The notes: generated by a model from the letters alone, not told the origin. Positions 15,583 through 24,845 are shown, numbered from the stretch's first letter. The stretch: DNA of 64,000 nt from Streptomyces lacrimifluminis (GCF_014646095.1 NZ_BMMU01000013.1:62001-126000), one strand, 5' to 3'. Made by a program: numbers and translations.

Positions 15583-16710
15583 CTAGGGGTTCAGGACGAC
15601 GAGGTCGTCCCGGTGCACGACTTCGCGCTCGTACGCGGGGCCCAGTTCGCGGGCCAGTTCGCGTGTCGAGCGGCCGATCAGCTGGGGGATCTCCTTGGCG
15701 TCGAAGTTGACGAGCCCCCGGGCGACGGCGTGGCCCGCGCCGTCGCGCAGCTCGACCGGGTCGCCCGCGACGAACTCGCCCTCGACCGCGGCGATCCCGG
15801 CCGGCAGCAGCGACTTGCGCCCCTGGACGATGGCGCGCACGGCGCCGTCGTCGAGGGTGAGCGAGCCCTGCGGGGTGGAGGCGTGCTGGAGCCAGAGCAG
15901 CCGGTCGGCCGAGCGCCTGCCGGTGGCGTGGAAGTAGGTGCCCGTGTCCCGGCCCGCGAGGGCGTCGGCGGCGTGGACAGCGCTGGTCAGGACCACCGGG
16001 ATACCGGCGGCGGCGGCGATCCGGGCGGCCTCGACCTTGGTGACCATGCCGCCGGTACCGACGCCGGCCTTGCCCGCGCTGCCGATGTCGACGTGGGCGA
16101 GGTCGGCCGGACCGCGCACCTCGGCGATCCGTGCCGTACCGGGCCTGCTGGGGTCGCCGTCGTACACGCCGTCGATGTCGGACAGCAGGACGAGGAGGTC
16201 GGCGCGGACGAGGTGGGCGACGAGGGCGGCGAGGCGGTCGTTGTCGCCGAAGCGGATCTCGTCCGTGGCGACGGTGTCGTTCTCGTTGACGACCGGGAGG
16301 GCGCCCATCGCGAGGAGCTTGTCGAGGGTGCGGGAGGCGTTGCGGTGGTGGGCGCGGCGGCTGGTGTCGTCGGAGGTCAGGAGCACCTGGCCGACCCGGA
16401 TGCCGTGGCGGGCGCAGGAGGCGGTGTAGCGGGCGACGAGGAGACCCTGCCCGACGCTGGCGGCGGCCTGCTGGCGGGCCAGGTCCTTGGGGCGCCTGCG
16501 CAGGCCGAGGGGGGCGAGACCTGCGGCGATGGCACCGGAGGAGACGAGAACGATCTCCTTCTCACCACCGCTGCGGCTCTTGGCGAGGACGTCGACGAGC
16601 GCGTCCACCCGGTCGGCGTCGAGGCCGCCGGCCGCCGTGGTCAGCGACGAGGAACCCACCTTGACGACAATCCTGTGAGCCTCTGCGACGGCCTGCCTTG
16701 CCCCTGCCAC
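15583..16710 (-). CDS. proB: Glutamate 5-kinase with C-terminal PUA domain
   Basis: First enzyme of proline synthesis: phosphorylates glutamate with ATP and is normally inhibited by proline. The protein has 375 residues when started at GTG 16710. The kinase domain begins with RIVVKVGSSSLT, followed by SSGAIAAG, the NENDTV active-site segment, DNDRLAALVA and GTGGMVTKVEAA. The last 90 residues (GSLTLDDGAVRAIVQGRKSLLPAGI...) are the PUA domain of longer ProB proteins. Four start positions are possible in the long upstream frame; this one fits the family length. Confidence 0.95.
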   Translation of the reverse strand: MAGARQAVAEAHRIVVKVGSSSLTTAAGGLDADRVDALVDVLAKSRSGGEKEIVLVSSGAIAAGLAPLGLRRRPKDLARQQAAASVGQGLLVARYTASCARHGIRVGQVLLTSDDTSRRAHHRNASRTLDKLLAMGALPVVNENDTVATDEIRFGDNDRLAALVAHLVRADLLVLLSDIDGVYDGDPSRPGTARIAEVRGPADLAHVDIGSAGKAGVGTGGMVTKVEAARIAAAAGIPVVLTSAVHAADALAGRDTGTYFHATGRRSADRLLWLQHASTPQGSLTLDDGAVRAIVQGRKSLLPAGIAAVEGEFVAGDPVELRDGAGHAVARGLVNFDAKEIPQLIGRSTRELARELGPAYEREVVHRDDLVVLNP

Positions 16711-16790
16711 CTGCGTTCCGTCCCCTCGGGTCGTCCGGCTCGGATCGTCCGGCCGCACTGACGGGCAATTTACGCGAACAGGGGTGAGGC

Positions 16791-16825
16791 GTGTGCGCTG
16801 GTCCAGTGGGCGGACCAGCGCACAC
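16791..16825 (-). terminator. Terminator after the TagF-like gene
   Basis: A 14-bp stem (GTGTGCGCTGGTCC with its complement) and a 7-nt loop begin 13 bp after the stop codon at 16838, between this gene and proB. Confidence 0.75.
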
Positions 16826-16837
16826 CCCCGCACACCC

Positions 16838-18871
16838 TCAGGTCCGCGCTGCCGCCGCCTGCCGCTTCTGCCCCGCGTTGCGTGCCTCGGCCTTCACCGC
16901 GAGGTCCGCCGTGGCGGTGTTGAACTGCTCGATGGACGGCGGCTCGTCGGGCCCGAGCAGATACCGCTTGAGCTCCGCGCGCTCACCGGCCAGCGGATCG
17001 GCCGCCGGGTCGCGCACCGCGTCCAGCAACTGCCCCAGTTCCTCGGCGCTGTTGGTGAGGATCACGGCGGCACGGACCGCGGTGTTCTGCCGCTTGAACT
17101 CCTCAGCACCCAGTGCCGCCGAGTCCGTCACGGCGTACGGCTTGCCGCTCGCGATGAAGTCGGAGACCACGCTGGAGATGTCGGAGACCATCGCGGCGGA
17201 CACGTTGAAGCAGTCGTACAGCCGTGGCTCGGCGCCCGTGACGACCCGGTGCTCCCCGGCGCCGAACGAACGCCAGTACGCGTCGTTCCACTCGGCGCGC
17301 AGCTTCTCGATCTCCTCGTGCCGCTCCACGTCGACGACCCCGTCGCGGGTCGCCTCCGCCTCGTCGCCCTTCTCGCCGGCGGACCCGGCCAGTTCGGCGA
17401 GGCGAGCCTCGATACGCGCGAGGTCGGCCTTGGCCCGCGTCTGCTCTTCGAGGTCGCCCAGGAAGCGCGGGTCGGCGGCCCGTTCGACCGCGGCCTTGTC
17501 CACCAGCGCGGTGATCCGCTCGTGCGCGGCCCTGGCCTCGTCGCTGCGGGTGCCGGTGAAGGGGTGCGGTTTGTAGAGCACACGGACGGGCGGGTCGGCC
17601 GACACCAGCTCGCGCACGATGTTCTCACCGGCGAGCAGGATGGAGGTGTTGCCGGGGTCGTCGTCCCAGCCCTCCCACGTGGGGGCGTACAGAACGGTCG
17701 GGATACGGCCCCCGGGCATGCCCTGCGACCCGCGGATGGGCGCCAGTTGGGGCCGCCCGACCTCGACGATGTCCTCGTCCCGGACGCCCACGTCGGCGAT
17801 CGCGTACCGGTCGCGCCCGGCCCGCCCGGCGACCCACACCTCGTCGTAGGCCTTGCTGAACGGGTTCACGCTGGCGATCTTGTCGCTGTCACCGTGCCCG
17901 ATGAAGACATGCTTCATGGTCGGTACGCGCAGCAGGTGGATGTTCTTGCCGACGTTCGCCGCGTAGAGCGCGACCCGGACCGTGCGCAGGTCCAGGTTCA
18001 TCAGATGGATGCCGCCGGGCACACAGATGACGGGGACGGTCGTGGGTGCGAGGTTCTGCAGTATGACGCGTTCGCGGAGGACGATCAGCGGACGGGTGTC
18101 CAACTGCTCCATCGTCTCCAGCCACATGTTGACCTGGTACGCCGAGTCCTTGGAGCCGGAGAAGTACAGCAGCGTCTGCGGCCGGTACTCGCGCAGCCAC
18201 GCGTCCGTCGCCGCGAGCACCGTCTCCGCGTCCGGCGGGATGCGGCGTCCCCGGACATAGGGCGCGAGGGCGATGACGTACACGAAGGCCAGGCCGAGGG
18301 TGAGGCCGACGCCGACCATGCCGTACGCCGTCGAACCGGTCCCGGTGGTGATGAGGATGCCGGTCAGCGCGGCCAGGTCGAGGTGGAGCATCTTCTCGGT
18401 GGAGCGGTCCAGCAGGAAGCGCGGCGGGGCGTCGGGGATGGCGATGCGTGAGGCCAGGTCGACGTTGCGGGTGGCGACCGGCATCCGGCGGCGGTTGCGG
18501 ATCAGGGTGATCAGGGCGCCGTGGGGGGCCTGGAAGCCGTAGAAGGCGATGAAGCAGGCGATCGCCGCGTAGAAGATCACGCTCCGGGAGAGGTCGAGGC
18601 GTGCCAGCAGCAACAGCACCAGCAGTTCCCGGACCAGGAACCGGATGGAGACGCCCGCCCGCACCTTGCTGAGGCGGTTGACCAGATAGCTGCCCCGGCG
18701 GTGCAGATAGTGGTCCGCCAGGTAGGTCACTGCGGCGGCTGCGGCGAAGGCGGGCACGCTCGGGAGGAGCGCGGCCAGCATGAGACAGGGGAAGCCCAGC
18801 ATCATGAGGACCGCCGCGGCCAGCTCGGCCGGGCTGCCCACCCGGGCGACGCGAATAGCAGTGGAAATCAA
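16838..18871 (-). CDS. TagF-like CDP-glycerol/CDP-ribitol phosphotransferase with membrane N-terminus
   Basis: A 677-residue protein predicted to polymerise an anionic wall polymer (teichoic acid type) from CDP-activated polyol phosphates. The N-terminal ~240 residues contain several transmembrane helices; the C-terminal half has the glycerophosphotransferase pattern: VFIGHGDSDK, NPFSKAYDEVWVAG, VLYAPTWEGWDDD, YKPHPFTG and SDISSVVSDFIASGKPYAV near the end. A charged, probably coiled segment (about 470-520) sits within the catalytic half. The start is TTG 18871; an internal GTG is possible. The upstream gene makes the likely nucleotide donor, so the two act in one pathway. Confidence 0.85.
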   Translation of the reverse strand: MISTAIRVARVGSPAELAAAVLMMLGFPCLMLAALLPSVPAFAAAAAVTYLADHYLHRRGSYLVNRLSKVRAGVSIRFLVRELLVLLLLARLDLSRSVIFYAAIACFIAFYGFQAPHGALITLIRNRRRMPVATRNVDLASRIAIPDAPPRFLLDRSTEKMLHLDLAALTGILITTGTGSTAYGMVGVGLTLGLAFVYVIALAPYVRGRRIPPDAETVLAATDAWLREYRPQTLLYFSGSKDSAYQVNMWLETMEQLDTRPLIVLRERVILQNLAPTTVPVICVPGGIHLMNLDLRTVRVALYAANVGKNIHLLRVPTMKHVFIGHGDSDKIASVNPFSKAYDEVWVAGRAGRDRYAIADVGVRDEDIVEVGRPQLAPIRGSQGMPGGRIPTVLYAPTWEGWDDDPGNTSILLAGENIVRELVSADPPVRVLYKPHPFTGTRSDEARAAHERITALVDKAAVERAADPRFLGDLEEQTRAKADLARIEARLAELAGSAGEKGDEAEATRDGVVDVERHEEIEKLRAEWNDAYWRSFGAGEHRVVTGAEPRLYDCFNVSAAMVSDISSVVSDFIASGKPYAVTDSAALGAEEFKRQNTAVRAAVILTNSAEELGQLLDAVRDPAADPLAGERAELKRYLLGPDEPPSIEQFNTATADLAVKAEARNAGQKRQAAAART

Positions 18872-18970
18872 GGAGAACCTGTATCTGGGAAGTGCCCGGG
18901 AGTGATCGGGGAATTACTCGGGAATTGTCTGGGTGTCTGCCGGTGGATTTCGTGGATTCCGTGTGGGCTT

Positions 18971-20473
18971 TTATGCCAGGTCGTCGTTCTGCCGGTCGAG
19001 CACGCTGGCGAGCGCCTGTTCGAAGCCGGAGGCCCGGCCGGCCACTGCCGTCGGGTCCTGCTGGCGGACGTCGATGACATGCCCGGTCAGCTCGGACAGC
19101 AGCACGTCCAGCGAGGTACGGGCCACCGCCTCGGAGGAGAGCAGCGAACCCGCGGGCTCCTGGCCGAAGGCCTTCGTACGCATCGGCGTGGCCGTGCGCT
19201 CCGGGTTGACGCAGTTGACGCGGACGCCGTCGCCCGCCCATTCGTCCGACAGGGCCTGGGTGAGGTTCACCATCGCGGCCTTGGTGGAGGAGTAGAGGCT
19301 GTACTCGGCCCGGCCGCGCGTGTAGCTGCTGGAGGTGTACAGGAGCAGCTGGCCCTTGGTCTCGGCGAGGTACTTGTAGGCCGAGCGGGCGATCTGCACG
19401 GGGGCCAGGTAGTTGACCTTCAGCGCTTCCTCGATGGTCGCGTTGTCGGTCTCGGCGAGCTTGCCGATGCGCAGGACGCCGGCCGTGTTGATGACGTAGT
19501 CGATGCGCCCGGTCTCGGAGTACGCCTTCGACAGCGCGTCGTCGACCTCCTCCGGGTTCTCGACGTGCGTGCCGGTGGTCGAGCGCCCGAGGGCGTACAC
19601 CTTGGCGCCGTACCCCTCGGCCAGCCCGGCGATGTCCTTGCCGATGCCGTAGGACCCACCGAAGACGACGAGCGTCCTACCGGTGAGCAGCTCGCGATAG
19701 GCCTCCTCGCTCATCTGTTCCGGCGTGGCGGCGGAGGCGAGCTGGAAGAGCTTGTCGGCGATGAAGACGTCGACGGGCTGGGTGACCTTCATGTTGTACT
19801 CGTCGCCCGCGACGACGTGGATCGGCACGTCCGGCAGATACCGGAGGACGACCGAACAGTCGTCCGTGGCCTGGAAGTTCGGGTCGCCTGCCGCGACCTC
19901 GTAGGCCCGCCGGATGGTCGACAGCTTGAACGCCTGGGGCGTCTGACCGCGCCGCAGCCTCGACCGGTCGGGAATCTCGGTGATGAACTCACCGTCCTCG
20001 CCGTGCGTACGCGTCACGATGATCGTGTCGGCGGAGGGAATGGCGACGTCGACGGCCTGGTAACGCTCCAGGGCGATCACGCAGTCGTCGATGACCCGCT
20101 GGGACAGCAGCGGCCGTACGGCGTCGTGGAACAGGACGTTGCGGTCCTCGCCCTCGGCCAGCCCCTCCTCAAGGGCCTCGATGGCCCGCTCGGTGGTGTC
20201 GTTGCGCGTGGCACCGCCCTCGATGATCCGGGTGACCTTCTTGAAACCGGCCTTGGCGACGATCTTCTCGACGTCCGGCACATAGCCGGGTGCCATCAGC
20301 ACGATGACGTCGTCGATCGAATCCGCCTGCTCGAAGGTGCTGAGGGTGTGCTCGATGACCGCCTTGCCCGCGATCTTCAGCAACTGCTTCGGAATCGACA
20401 GACCCACCCGCTGACCGGTGCCGCCCGCGAGGACGACGGCGGTGGTGCGGGGCTTGTCTTTACGCTGGGACAC
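18971..20473 (-). CDS. Fused IspD-type cytidylyltransferase and short-chain reductase (TarI-TarJ/Bcs1-like)
   Basis: A 500-residue bifunctional protein. Residues 10-235 are an IspD/TarI cytidylyltransferase: VVLAGGTGQRVG, PKQLLKIAGK, FHDAVRPLL, PQAFKLSTIR and KVTQPVD. Residues 255-490 are a short-chain dehydrogenase: VVFGGSYGIGKDIA (NADP-binding), NTAGVLRIG, and YTSSSYTRGRAEYSLYSSTK with the catalytic Ser, Tyr and Lys. This order matches Haemophilus Acs1/Bcs1, which reduces ribulose 5-phosphate to ribitol 5-phosphate and makes CDP-ribitol. The adjacent TagF-like protein is the obvious user. The start is GTG 20473 with GAGGTAGG upstream. Product identity is inferred from the fusion, not proven. 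Confidence 0.82.
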   Translation of the reverse strand: MSQRKDKPRTTAVVLAGGTGQRVGLSIPKQLLKIAGKAVIEHTLSTFEQADSIDDVIVLMAPGYVPDVEKIVAKAGFKKVTRIIEGGATRNDTTERAIEALEEGLAEGEDRNVLFHDAVRPLLSQRVIDDCVIALERYQAVDVAIPSADTIIVTRTHGEDGEFITEIPDRSRLRRGQTPQAFKLSTIRRAYEVAAGDPNFQATDDCSVVLRYLPDVPIHVVAGDEYNMKVTQPVDVFIADKLFQLASAATPEQMSEEAYRELLTGRTLVVFGGSYGIGKDIAGLAEGYGAKVYALGRSTTGTHVENPEEVDDALSKAYSETGRIDYVINTAGVLRIGKLAETDNATIEEALKVNYLAPVQIARSAYKYLAETKGQLLLYTSSSYTRGRAEYSLYSSTKAAMVNLTQALSDEWAGDGVRVNCVNPERTATPMRTKAFGQEPAGSLLSSEAVARTSLDVLLSELTGHVIDVRQQDPTAVAGRASGFEQALASVLDRQNDDLA

Positions 20474-20640
20474 AGGCGACCTACCTCGGGGCAACGGAGA
20501 ACCCTGAAATCGTCCCACCTGCCGTTACCGCAGTGCAAGGTGAGCGCCCTCTGTCGCATATGCGCGCGCTACCTGTCATTCACCGGAAATTATTCAAGTG
20601 ATTCTTCTTACGGTCGCCGCAGCCCTTTCGGGAGCACCGC

Positions 20641-22191
20641 TCAGACCTGCCGCACTCCCGGCTTCCCGGACTCGACGTGGAGCTTGGCGAGGGTCCGGGA
20701 GGCGGAGGTGGGCTTGGTCACGGTGTCGGCGATCCGGACCTGGGCGTCGATTCCCGCGCGCCTGATGTCGAAGAGGTGGTAACCGCGGTGGTGGTCGATG
20801 ACCTTCCAGTGCGGGTTGTCGGCCCTGAGCGGGTCCCACTGCTTGTGGAAGGCGACGGGGTCCTGGTCCCCGTTGCTGGAAATGGACGTACCGACGAACT
20901 CGGAACCGACGACCTCAGAGCCGGGATCGGCGAAGTCCCGCTTGAGGTCGCTGATCATGGTGAGGTGACGGTCCCCGGAGAGAACGACGGGGTTGCGCAC
21001 CTTCGCGAACTCGGCGAGCAGAGCGTTGCGTTCGACCTGGTAGCCGTCCCAGGCGTCGTAGTACCAGAGCTTGCCGTCACCGATCTTGAGGTCGGTCTCG
21101 GCCATCATGATCTGCGAGGCGATGAGGTTCCAGCGCGCCTGCGACCCGTGCAGGCTGCTGAGCAGCCACTGCTTCTGCGCGGCGCCGAGCATGCTCATCG
21201 CCGGGTCCTGGGCACCGGCCTGGCTGGTGGCCTGGTCGCTGCGGTACTGCCGGGTGTCGAGCACGTTGAGCCGCACGAGCCGCCCGAAGTCGAGCCGCCG
21301 GTGCATCCGTATGTGGGGACCGTTGGGCACGGCGGTGGCGCGTACGGGCATGTGCTCGTAGTAGGCCTGGTAGCCGGCGGTGAGCCGCGCCGCGAACGCC
21401 TCGGGCGTCTGCTTGGCGGGATCCTGCGGGATGTCCCCGGCGAAGTCGTTGTCGATCTCGTGGTCGTCGAAGGAGACGACGAAGGGCGCGGCGGCGTGCA
21501 TCGCCTTGAGGTGCGGGTCACTGCGGTACTGGGCGTACCGGTTGCGGTACTCGACGAGGCTGTACGGCTCGCCGGTCCCCTCGTGCTTGCGTACGCCGGT
21601 GGTCGCGGGCGTGGACTCGTAGATGTAGTCGCCGACGAAGACGACGACGTCCGGGTCCTGGGCGAGCATGTCGGCGTACGGAGTGAAGTAGCCGTGCTGC
21701 CAGTTCTGGCAGGAGGCGAGCGCGAGCCGCAGATGGCTGCCGGAGACGAGCGGACGGGGAGCGGTACGGGTACGCCCCACCGCCGAGAGCTGCCCGCTGG
21801 TCCGGAACCGGTACCAGTAGTGCCGGTCGGGGAGCAGGCCCCGTATGTCGGCGTGCACGCTGTGCCCGAACTCGGGCCGGGCCCAGGCGTATCCGCGCTT
21901 GACCTTCCGCCGGAACCGGGAGTCCTCGGATATCTGCCACTCCACGACCACGGCCCGGTCGGGCATCCCACCGCCGTGGAGCGGATCGGGGGCGAGCCGG
22001 GTCCACAGCACGACACCGTCGGGCAGGGGGTCCCCGGAGGCGACCCCGAGGCTGAACACCCCGGCGGGCAAAGGGGTTTGCGCGGCCCGGGCGGTCCCCG
22101 CCAGCAGCAGTTGCCCGGACGCGGCGGCTCCGACAGTGGCGGCACCGGCGGTCAGAAACCGGCGCCGGCCGGGCGAAACGACTCCACTCAT
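20641..22191 (-). CDS. phoD: Alkaline phosphatase/phosphodiesterase PhoD, Tat-exported
   Basis: A 516-residue secreted enzyme that releases phosphate from organic phosphoesters, known in relatives to degrade teichoic acids. The N-terminus has a twin-arginine signal (SPGRRRFLTAG, hydrophobic stretch, ARA cleavage site). Metal-ligand motifs of the PhoD family are present: FVGDYIYES, SFDDHEIDNDFAGD, WNLIASQIMMAE and VVLSGDRHLTM. The start is ATG 22191 because the signal peptide begins there. Its neighbours synthesise a phosphate-rich wall polymer, so it may recycle it. PhoP control is usual for such genes, but no clear PHO box was found. Confidence 0.92.
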   Translation of the reverse strand: MSGVVSPGRRRFLTAGAATVGAAASGQLLLAGTARAAQTPLPAGVFSLGVASGDPLPDGVVLWTRLAPDPLHGGGMPDRAVVVEWQISEDSRFRRKVKRGYAWARPEFGHSVHADIRGLLPDRHYWYRFRTSGQLSAVGRTRTAPRPLVSGSHLRLALASCQNWQHGYFTPYADMLAQDPDVVVFVGDYIYESTPATTGVRKHEGTGEPYSLVEYRNRYAQYRSDPHLKAMHAAAPFVVSFDDHEIDNDFAGDIPQDPAKQTPEAFAARLTAGYQAYYEHMPVRATAVPNGPHIRMHRRLDFGRLVRLNVLDTRQYRSDQATSQAGAQDPAMSMLGAAQKQWLLSSLHGSQARWNLIASQIMMAETDLKIGDGKLWYYDAWDGYQVERNALLAEFAKVRNPVVLSGDRHLTMISDLKRDFADPGSEVVGSEFVGTSISSNGDQDPVAFHKQWDPLRADNPHWKVIDHHRGYHLFDIRRAGIDAQVRIADTVTKPTSASRTLAKLHVESGKPGVRQV

Positions 22192-22384
22192 CGTCGAACT
22201 CCGTTGCCTGGGAGGCCTCTTGGACCTACGGAAGCTCCCATGGCACGACGAACAGGAGACCCCTGAGGAATGAATCAGAGGGGGAACATAGGAAACGGTA
22301 CGTGCGGCGCCGCAGGTGGGGTCGTTACTGCCCAGGCATGGTGTTACAGCCCAGGCGGCACCTTTCAACGCCGGCCCGCACCTC

Positions 22385-22491
22385 CAGCCCGTCCGGCGTT
22401 TGAGGACGAGGCCCCTTCAGGGCCGACAGGGGGGTCTGGGGGGCGCCGCCCCCCAGGAACAGGATGGGACGGGTAGGGGCGGCGGGGGCGA
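22385..22491. repeat. Dispersed intergenic repeat, copy 1
   Basis: About 107 bp with GTCCGGCGTTTGAGGAC at one end, an internal GGCCCCTTCAGGGCC hairpin, a CTGGGGGGCG/CGCCCCCCAG hairpin, and GGGTAGGGGCGGCGGGGGCG at the other. A matching copy in opposite orientation is at 59990-60089. It fills most of the 331-bp gap between phoD and obg, ending 32 bp after the obg stop. I recall similar elements between genes in many Streptomyces genomes. Confidence 0.85.
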
Positions 22492-22522
22492 AACAACCCC
22501 ACCGCCACCCCCACCGCACCCC

Positions 22523-23959
22523 CTAGAACGGCTCGAAGTCGTCGAACTCCTTCTGCGCCTCGTCCCGTTCCGCCTGCTGATCGCGCCGCCGCTGCGCGGC
22601 CGGCCGCGGCACGTCAAGACGGTGGTCCTCCCCACGCCGTCCCAGCATCTCCGCCCCCGCCATGACCGTGGGCTCCCAGTCGAACACCACGGCGTTGTCC
22701 TCGGGACCGATGGCGACGCCGTCGCCCGCCCGGGCCCCGGCCTTCATCAACTTGTCCTCGACACCGAGCCGGTTGAGCCGGTCGGCGAGGTAACCAACCG
22801 CCTCGTCGTTGTTGAAGTCGGTCTGACGCACCCAGCGTTCGGGCTTCTCGCCCCGGACCCGGAACAGCCCGTCCTCCTCCTGGACGACGGTGAAGCCCGC
22901 GTCGTCGACGGCCTTCGGCCGGATGACGATCCGGGTCGTCTCCTCCTTGGGCTTGGCGGCCCGCGCCTTCCCGACCACGTCGGCGAGCGCGAACGACAGC
23001 TCCTTCAGCCCGATATGGGCGACGGCGGACACCTCGAACACCTGGTACCCGCGAGCCTCCAGTTCGGGCCGCACCATCTCGGCGAGGTCCAGACCGTCCG
23101 GCACGTCGACCTTGTTGAGGACGACGATCCGCGGCCGGTTCCCCAGCCCGCCGTACTGCTTCAGCTCCTCCTCGATCATGTCGAGGTCGGAGACGGGGTC
23201 ACGCTCGGACTCCAGCGTCGCCGTGTCCAGCACATGCACGAGCACGCTGCACCGCTCCACGTGCCGCAGGAACTCCAGGCCGAGCCCCTTGCCCTGGCTG
23301 GCACCGGGAATGAGCCCGGGCACATCGGCGATGGTGTACACGGTCGCGCCGGCGGTCACCACGCCCAGGTTGGGCACAAGCGTCGTGAACGGATAGTCGG
23401 CGATCTTCGGCTTGGCAGCGCTGAGCACCGAGATCAGCGACGACTTACCGGCGCTCGGGTACCCCACCAGCGCCACGTCGGCGACCGTCTTCAGCTCCAG
23501 GACGATGTCCTGCAGCCCTCCGGGCACCCCGAGCAGCGCGAACCCGGGCGCCTTGCGCCGGGCCGAGGACAGCGCGGCGTTGCCGAGCCCACCGCGCCCG
23601 CCCTCCGCGGCGACGTACGAGGTCCCGTGCCCGACCATGTCGGCGAGCACGTTGCCCTCCTTGTCGAGCACGACCGTCCCGTCCGGCACCGGCAGAACCA
23701 GGTCCTGCCCGTCCTTGCCGGACCGGTTGCCGCCCTCGCCGGGCTTGCCGCTGGTGGCCTTGCGGTGCGGGGAGTGGTGGTAGTCGAGCAGCGTGGTGAC
23801 GGACTGGTCGACAGTGAGGATCACGTCACCGCCGCGCCCGCCGTTGCCGCCGTCGGGCCCGCCCAGCGGCTTGAACTTCTCACGGTGGACGGAGGCACAG
23901 CCGTGACCTCCGCTACCCGCGGCGACATGCAGCTCGACGCGGTCCACGAAGGTGGTCAT
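22523..23959 (-). CDS. obg: Obg/CgtA GTPase
   Basis: An essential GTPase that acts in late 50S assembly and, in Streptomyces, has been linked to the onset of aerial growth. The 478-residue protein has the Gly-rich Obg fold (GSGGHGCASVHREKF, GGPDGGNGGRGGDV), a GTPase domain with P-loop GYPSAGKSSL, switch TTLVPNLG, DVPGLI and NKVD, and a C-terminal OCT domain plus an acidic tail (EAQKEFDDFEPF). The ATG has GGAGG 8 nt upstream. It follows rpmA after 105 bp with an intervening hairpin, the classic rplU-rpmA-obg order. Confidence 0.97.
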   Translation of the reverse strand: MTTFVDRVELHVAAGSGGHGCASVHREKFKPLGGPDGGNGGRGGDVILTVDQSVTTLLDYHHSPHRKATSGKPGEGGNRSGKDGQDLVLPVPDGTVVLDKEGNVLADMVGHGTSYVAAEGGRGGLGNAALSSARRKAPGFALLGVPGGLQDIVLELKTVADVALVGYPSAGKSSLISVLSAAKPKIADYPFTTLVPNLGVVTAGATVYTIADVPGLIPGASQGKGLGLEFLRHVERCSVLVHVLDTATLESERDPVSDLDMIEEELKQYGGLGNRPRIVVLNKVDVPDGLDLAEMVRPELEARGYQVFEVSAVAHIGLKELSFALADVVGKARAAKPKEETTRIVIRPKAVDDAGFTVVQEEDGLFRVRGEKPERWVRQTDFNNDEAVGYLADRLNRLGVEDKLMKAGARAGDGVAIGPEDNAVVFDWEPTVMAGAEMLGRRGEDHRLDVPRPAAQRRRDQQAERDEAQKEFDDFEPF

Positions 23960-24011
23960 GGGATGTGCCTCCAGTTACGTACGAAAACTCTGTTTAGGTA
24001 AAACACACGAA

Positions 24012-24050
24012 AGGCGGACCCGCTTCCCGTTCGGGAAGTGAGGTCCGCCT
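24012..24050 (-). terminator. Hairpin between rpmA and obg
   Basis: A stem AGGCGGACC-CGCTTCCC with near-complement GGGAAGTG-AGGTCCGCCT and GTTC loop lies 15 bp past the rpmA stop. It would reduce but perhaps not abolish read-through into obg. Confidence 0.65.
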
Positions 24051-24064
24051 CTCGAAAGAACCGA

Positions 24065-24319
24065 TCAGGCGACCGGAACGATGTTCACGACCTTGCGCCC
24101 ACGGTGGGTACCGAACTCCACCGCACCGGCGGCCAGCGCGAACAGCGTGTCGTCCTTGCCACGGCCGACGCTCGCGCCGGGGTGGAAGTGGGTGCCACGC
24201 TGGCGGACCAGGATCTCACCGGCGTTGACGACCTGACCGCCGAAGCGCTTCACGCCGAGCCGCTGAGCATTTGAGTCGCGACCGTTCCGGGTGGACGATG
24301 CGCCCTTCTTGTGTGCCAT
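24065..24319 (-). CDS. rpmA: 50S ribosomal protein L27
   Basis: An 84-residue protein with the L27 hallmarks MAHKKGASSTRNGRDSNAQ, LGVKRFGGQ, GEILVRQRGTHFHPG and VGRGKDDTLFAL. L27 lies near the peptidyl-transferase centre, where its flexible N-terminus contacts tRNA. The ATG follows GAGGAGAG. There is no N-terminal extension of the kind cleaved in Firmicutes. It is the second gene of the rplU operon, 14 bp after rplU. Confidence 0.98.
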   Translation of the reverse strand: MAHKKGASSTRNGRDSNAQRLGVKRFGGQVVNAGEILVRQRGTHFHPGASVGRGKDDTLFALAAGAVEFGTHRGRKVVNIVPVA

Positions 24320-24333
24320 CTCTCCTCAGTCCC

Positions 24334-24654
24334 TTACTTCGCAGCCGCGGGGATCTCAGTGACCTTGATCGCCGTGTACTGCTGGCGGTGGCCCTGACGA
24401 CGGCGGTAGCCGGTCTTGTTCTTGTAGCGAAGGATGTCGATCTTGACGCCCTTGTGGTGATCCACGATCTCGGCCTGGACCTTGATGCCGGCCAGGACCC
24501 ACGGGTCGCTGGTCACGGCGTCGCCGTCGACAACGAGCAGGGTCGAGAGCTCGACCGTGTCGCCAACCTTGGCAGTGGAAATCTTGTCAACCTCAACGAT
24601 GTCGCCGACAGCAACCTTGTGCTGGCGACCACCGCTGCGCACGATGGCGTACAC
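24334..24654 (-). CDS. rplU: 50S ribosomal protein L21
   Basis: A 106-residue protein when started at GTG 24654 (VYAIVRSGGRQHKVAVGD), the usual L21 beginning; longer frames upstream have no conservation pattern. KVKVQ-like rRNA-binding basic residues appear in YKNKTGYRRRQGHRQQYT near the end. L21 binds 23S rRNA during 50S assembly. It is the first gene of the rplU-rpmA(-obg) operon and has a strong promoter about 160 bp upstream. Confidence 0.97.
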   Translation of the reverse strand: MYAIVRSGGRQHKVAVGDIVEVDKISTAKVGDTVELSTLLVVDGDAVTSDPWVLAGIKVQAEIVDHHKGVKIDILRYKNKTGYRRRQGHRQQYTAIKVTEIPAAAK

Positions 24655-24816
24655 GCAGATCTCACTCTCTCGCTCGGGAACGACACCCCCGCAGTCCAGC
24701 CGCCCGGCAGAAGCGAGTGGCCTCTCCCGCCGCGCCGAATGACCGGCGCTCAGGAGGATGAGGTTTACGGGGATGTGGCACGTCACGGAAAAAAACTATG
24801 GACATGCCGACGCTCA

Positions 24817-24845
24817 AGATTACGGGCCCGACCTGAACGGGTCAA
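24817..24845 (-). promoter_or_regulatory. Promoter of the rplU operon
   Basis: TTGACC and TAATCT are separated by exactly 17 bp on the minus strand, close to the vegetative sigma consensus. Transcription would start near 24810, giving a 5' UTR of about 155 nt, long enough for ribosomal-protein feedback control; no known leader structure was recognised. The 316-bp gap 24655-24970 holds this promoter, that leader and the rne terminator. Confidence 0.75.

Noticed and set aside
22262..22292. Possible PHO box upstream of phoD (GTTCCCC...ATTCATT)
   Set aside because: The two half-sites do not keep the 11-bp spacing and match only part of the GTTCACC consensus.
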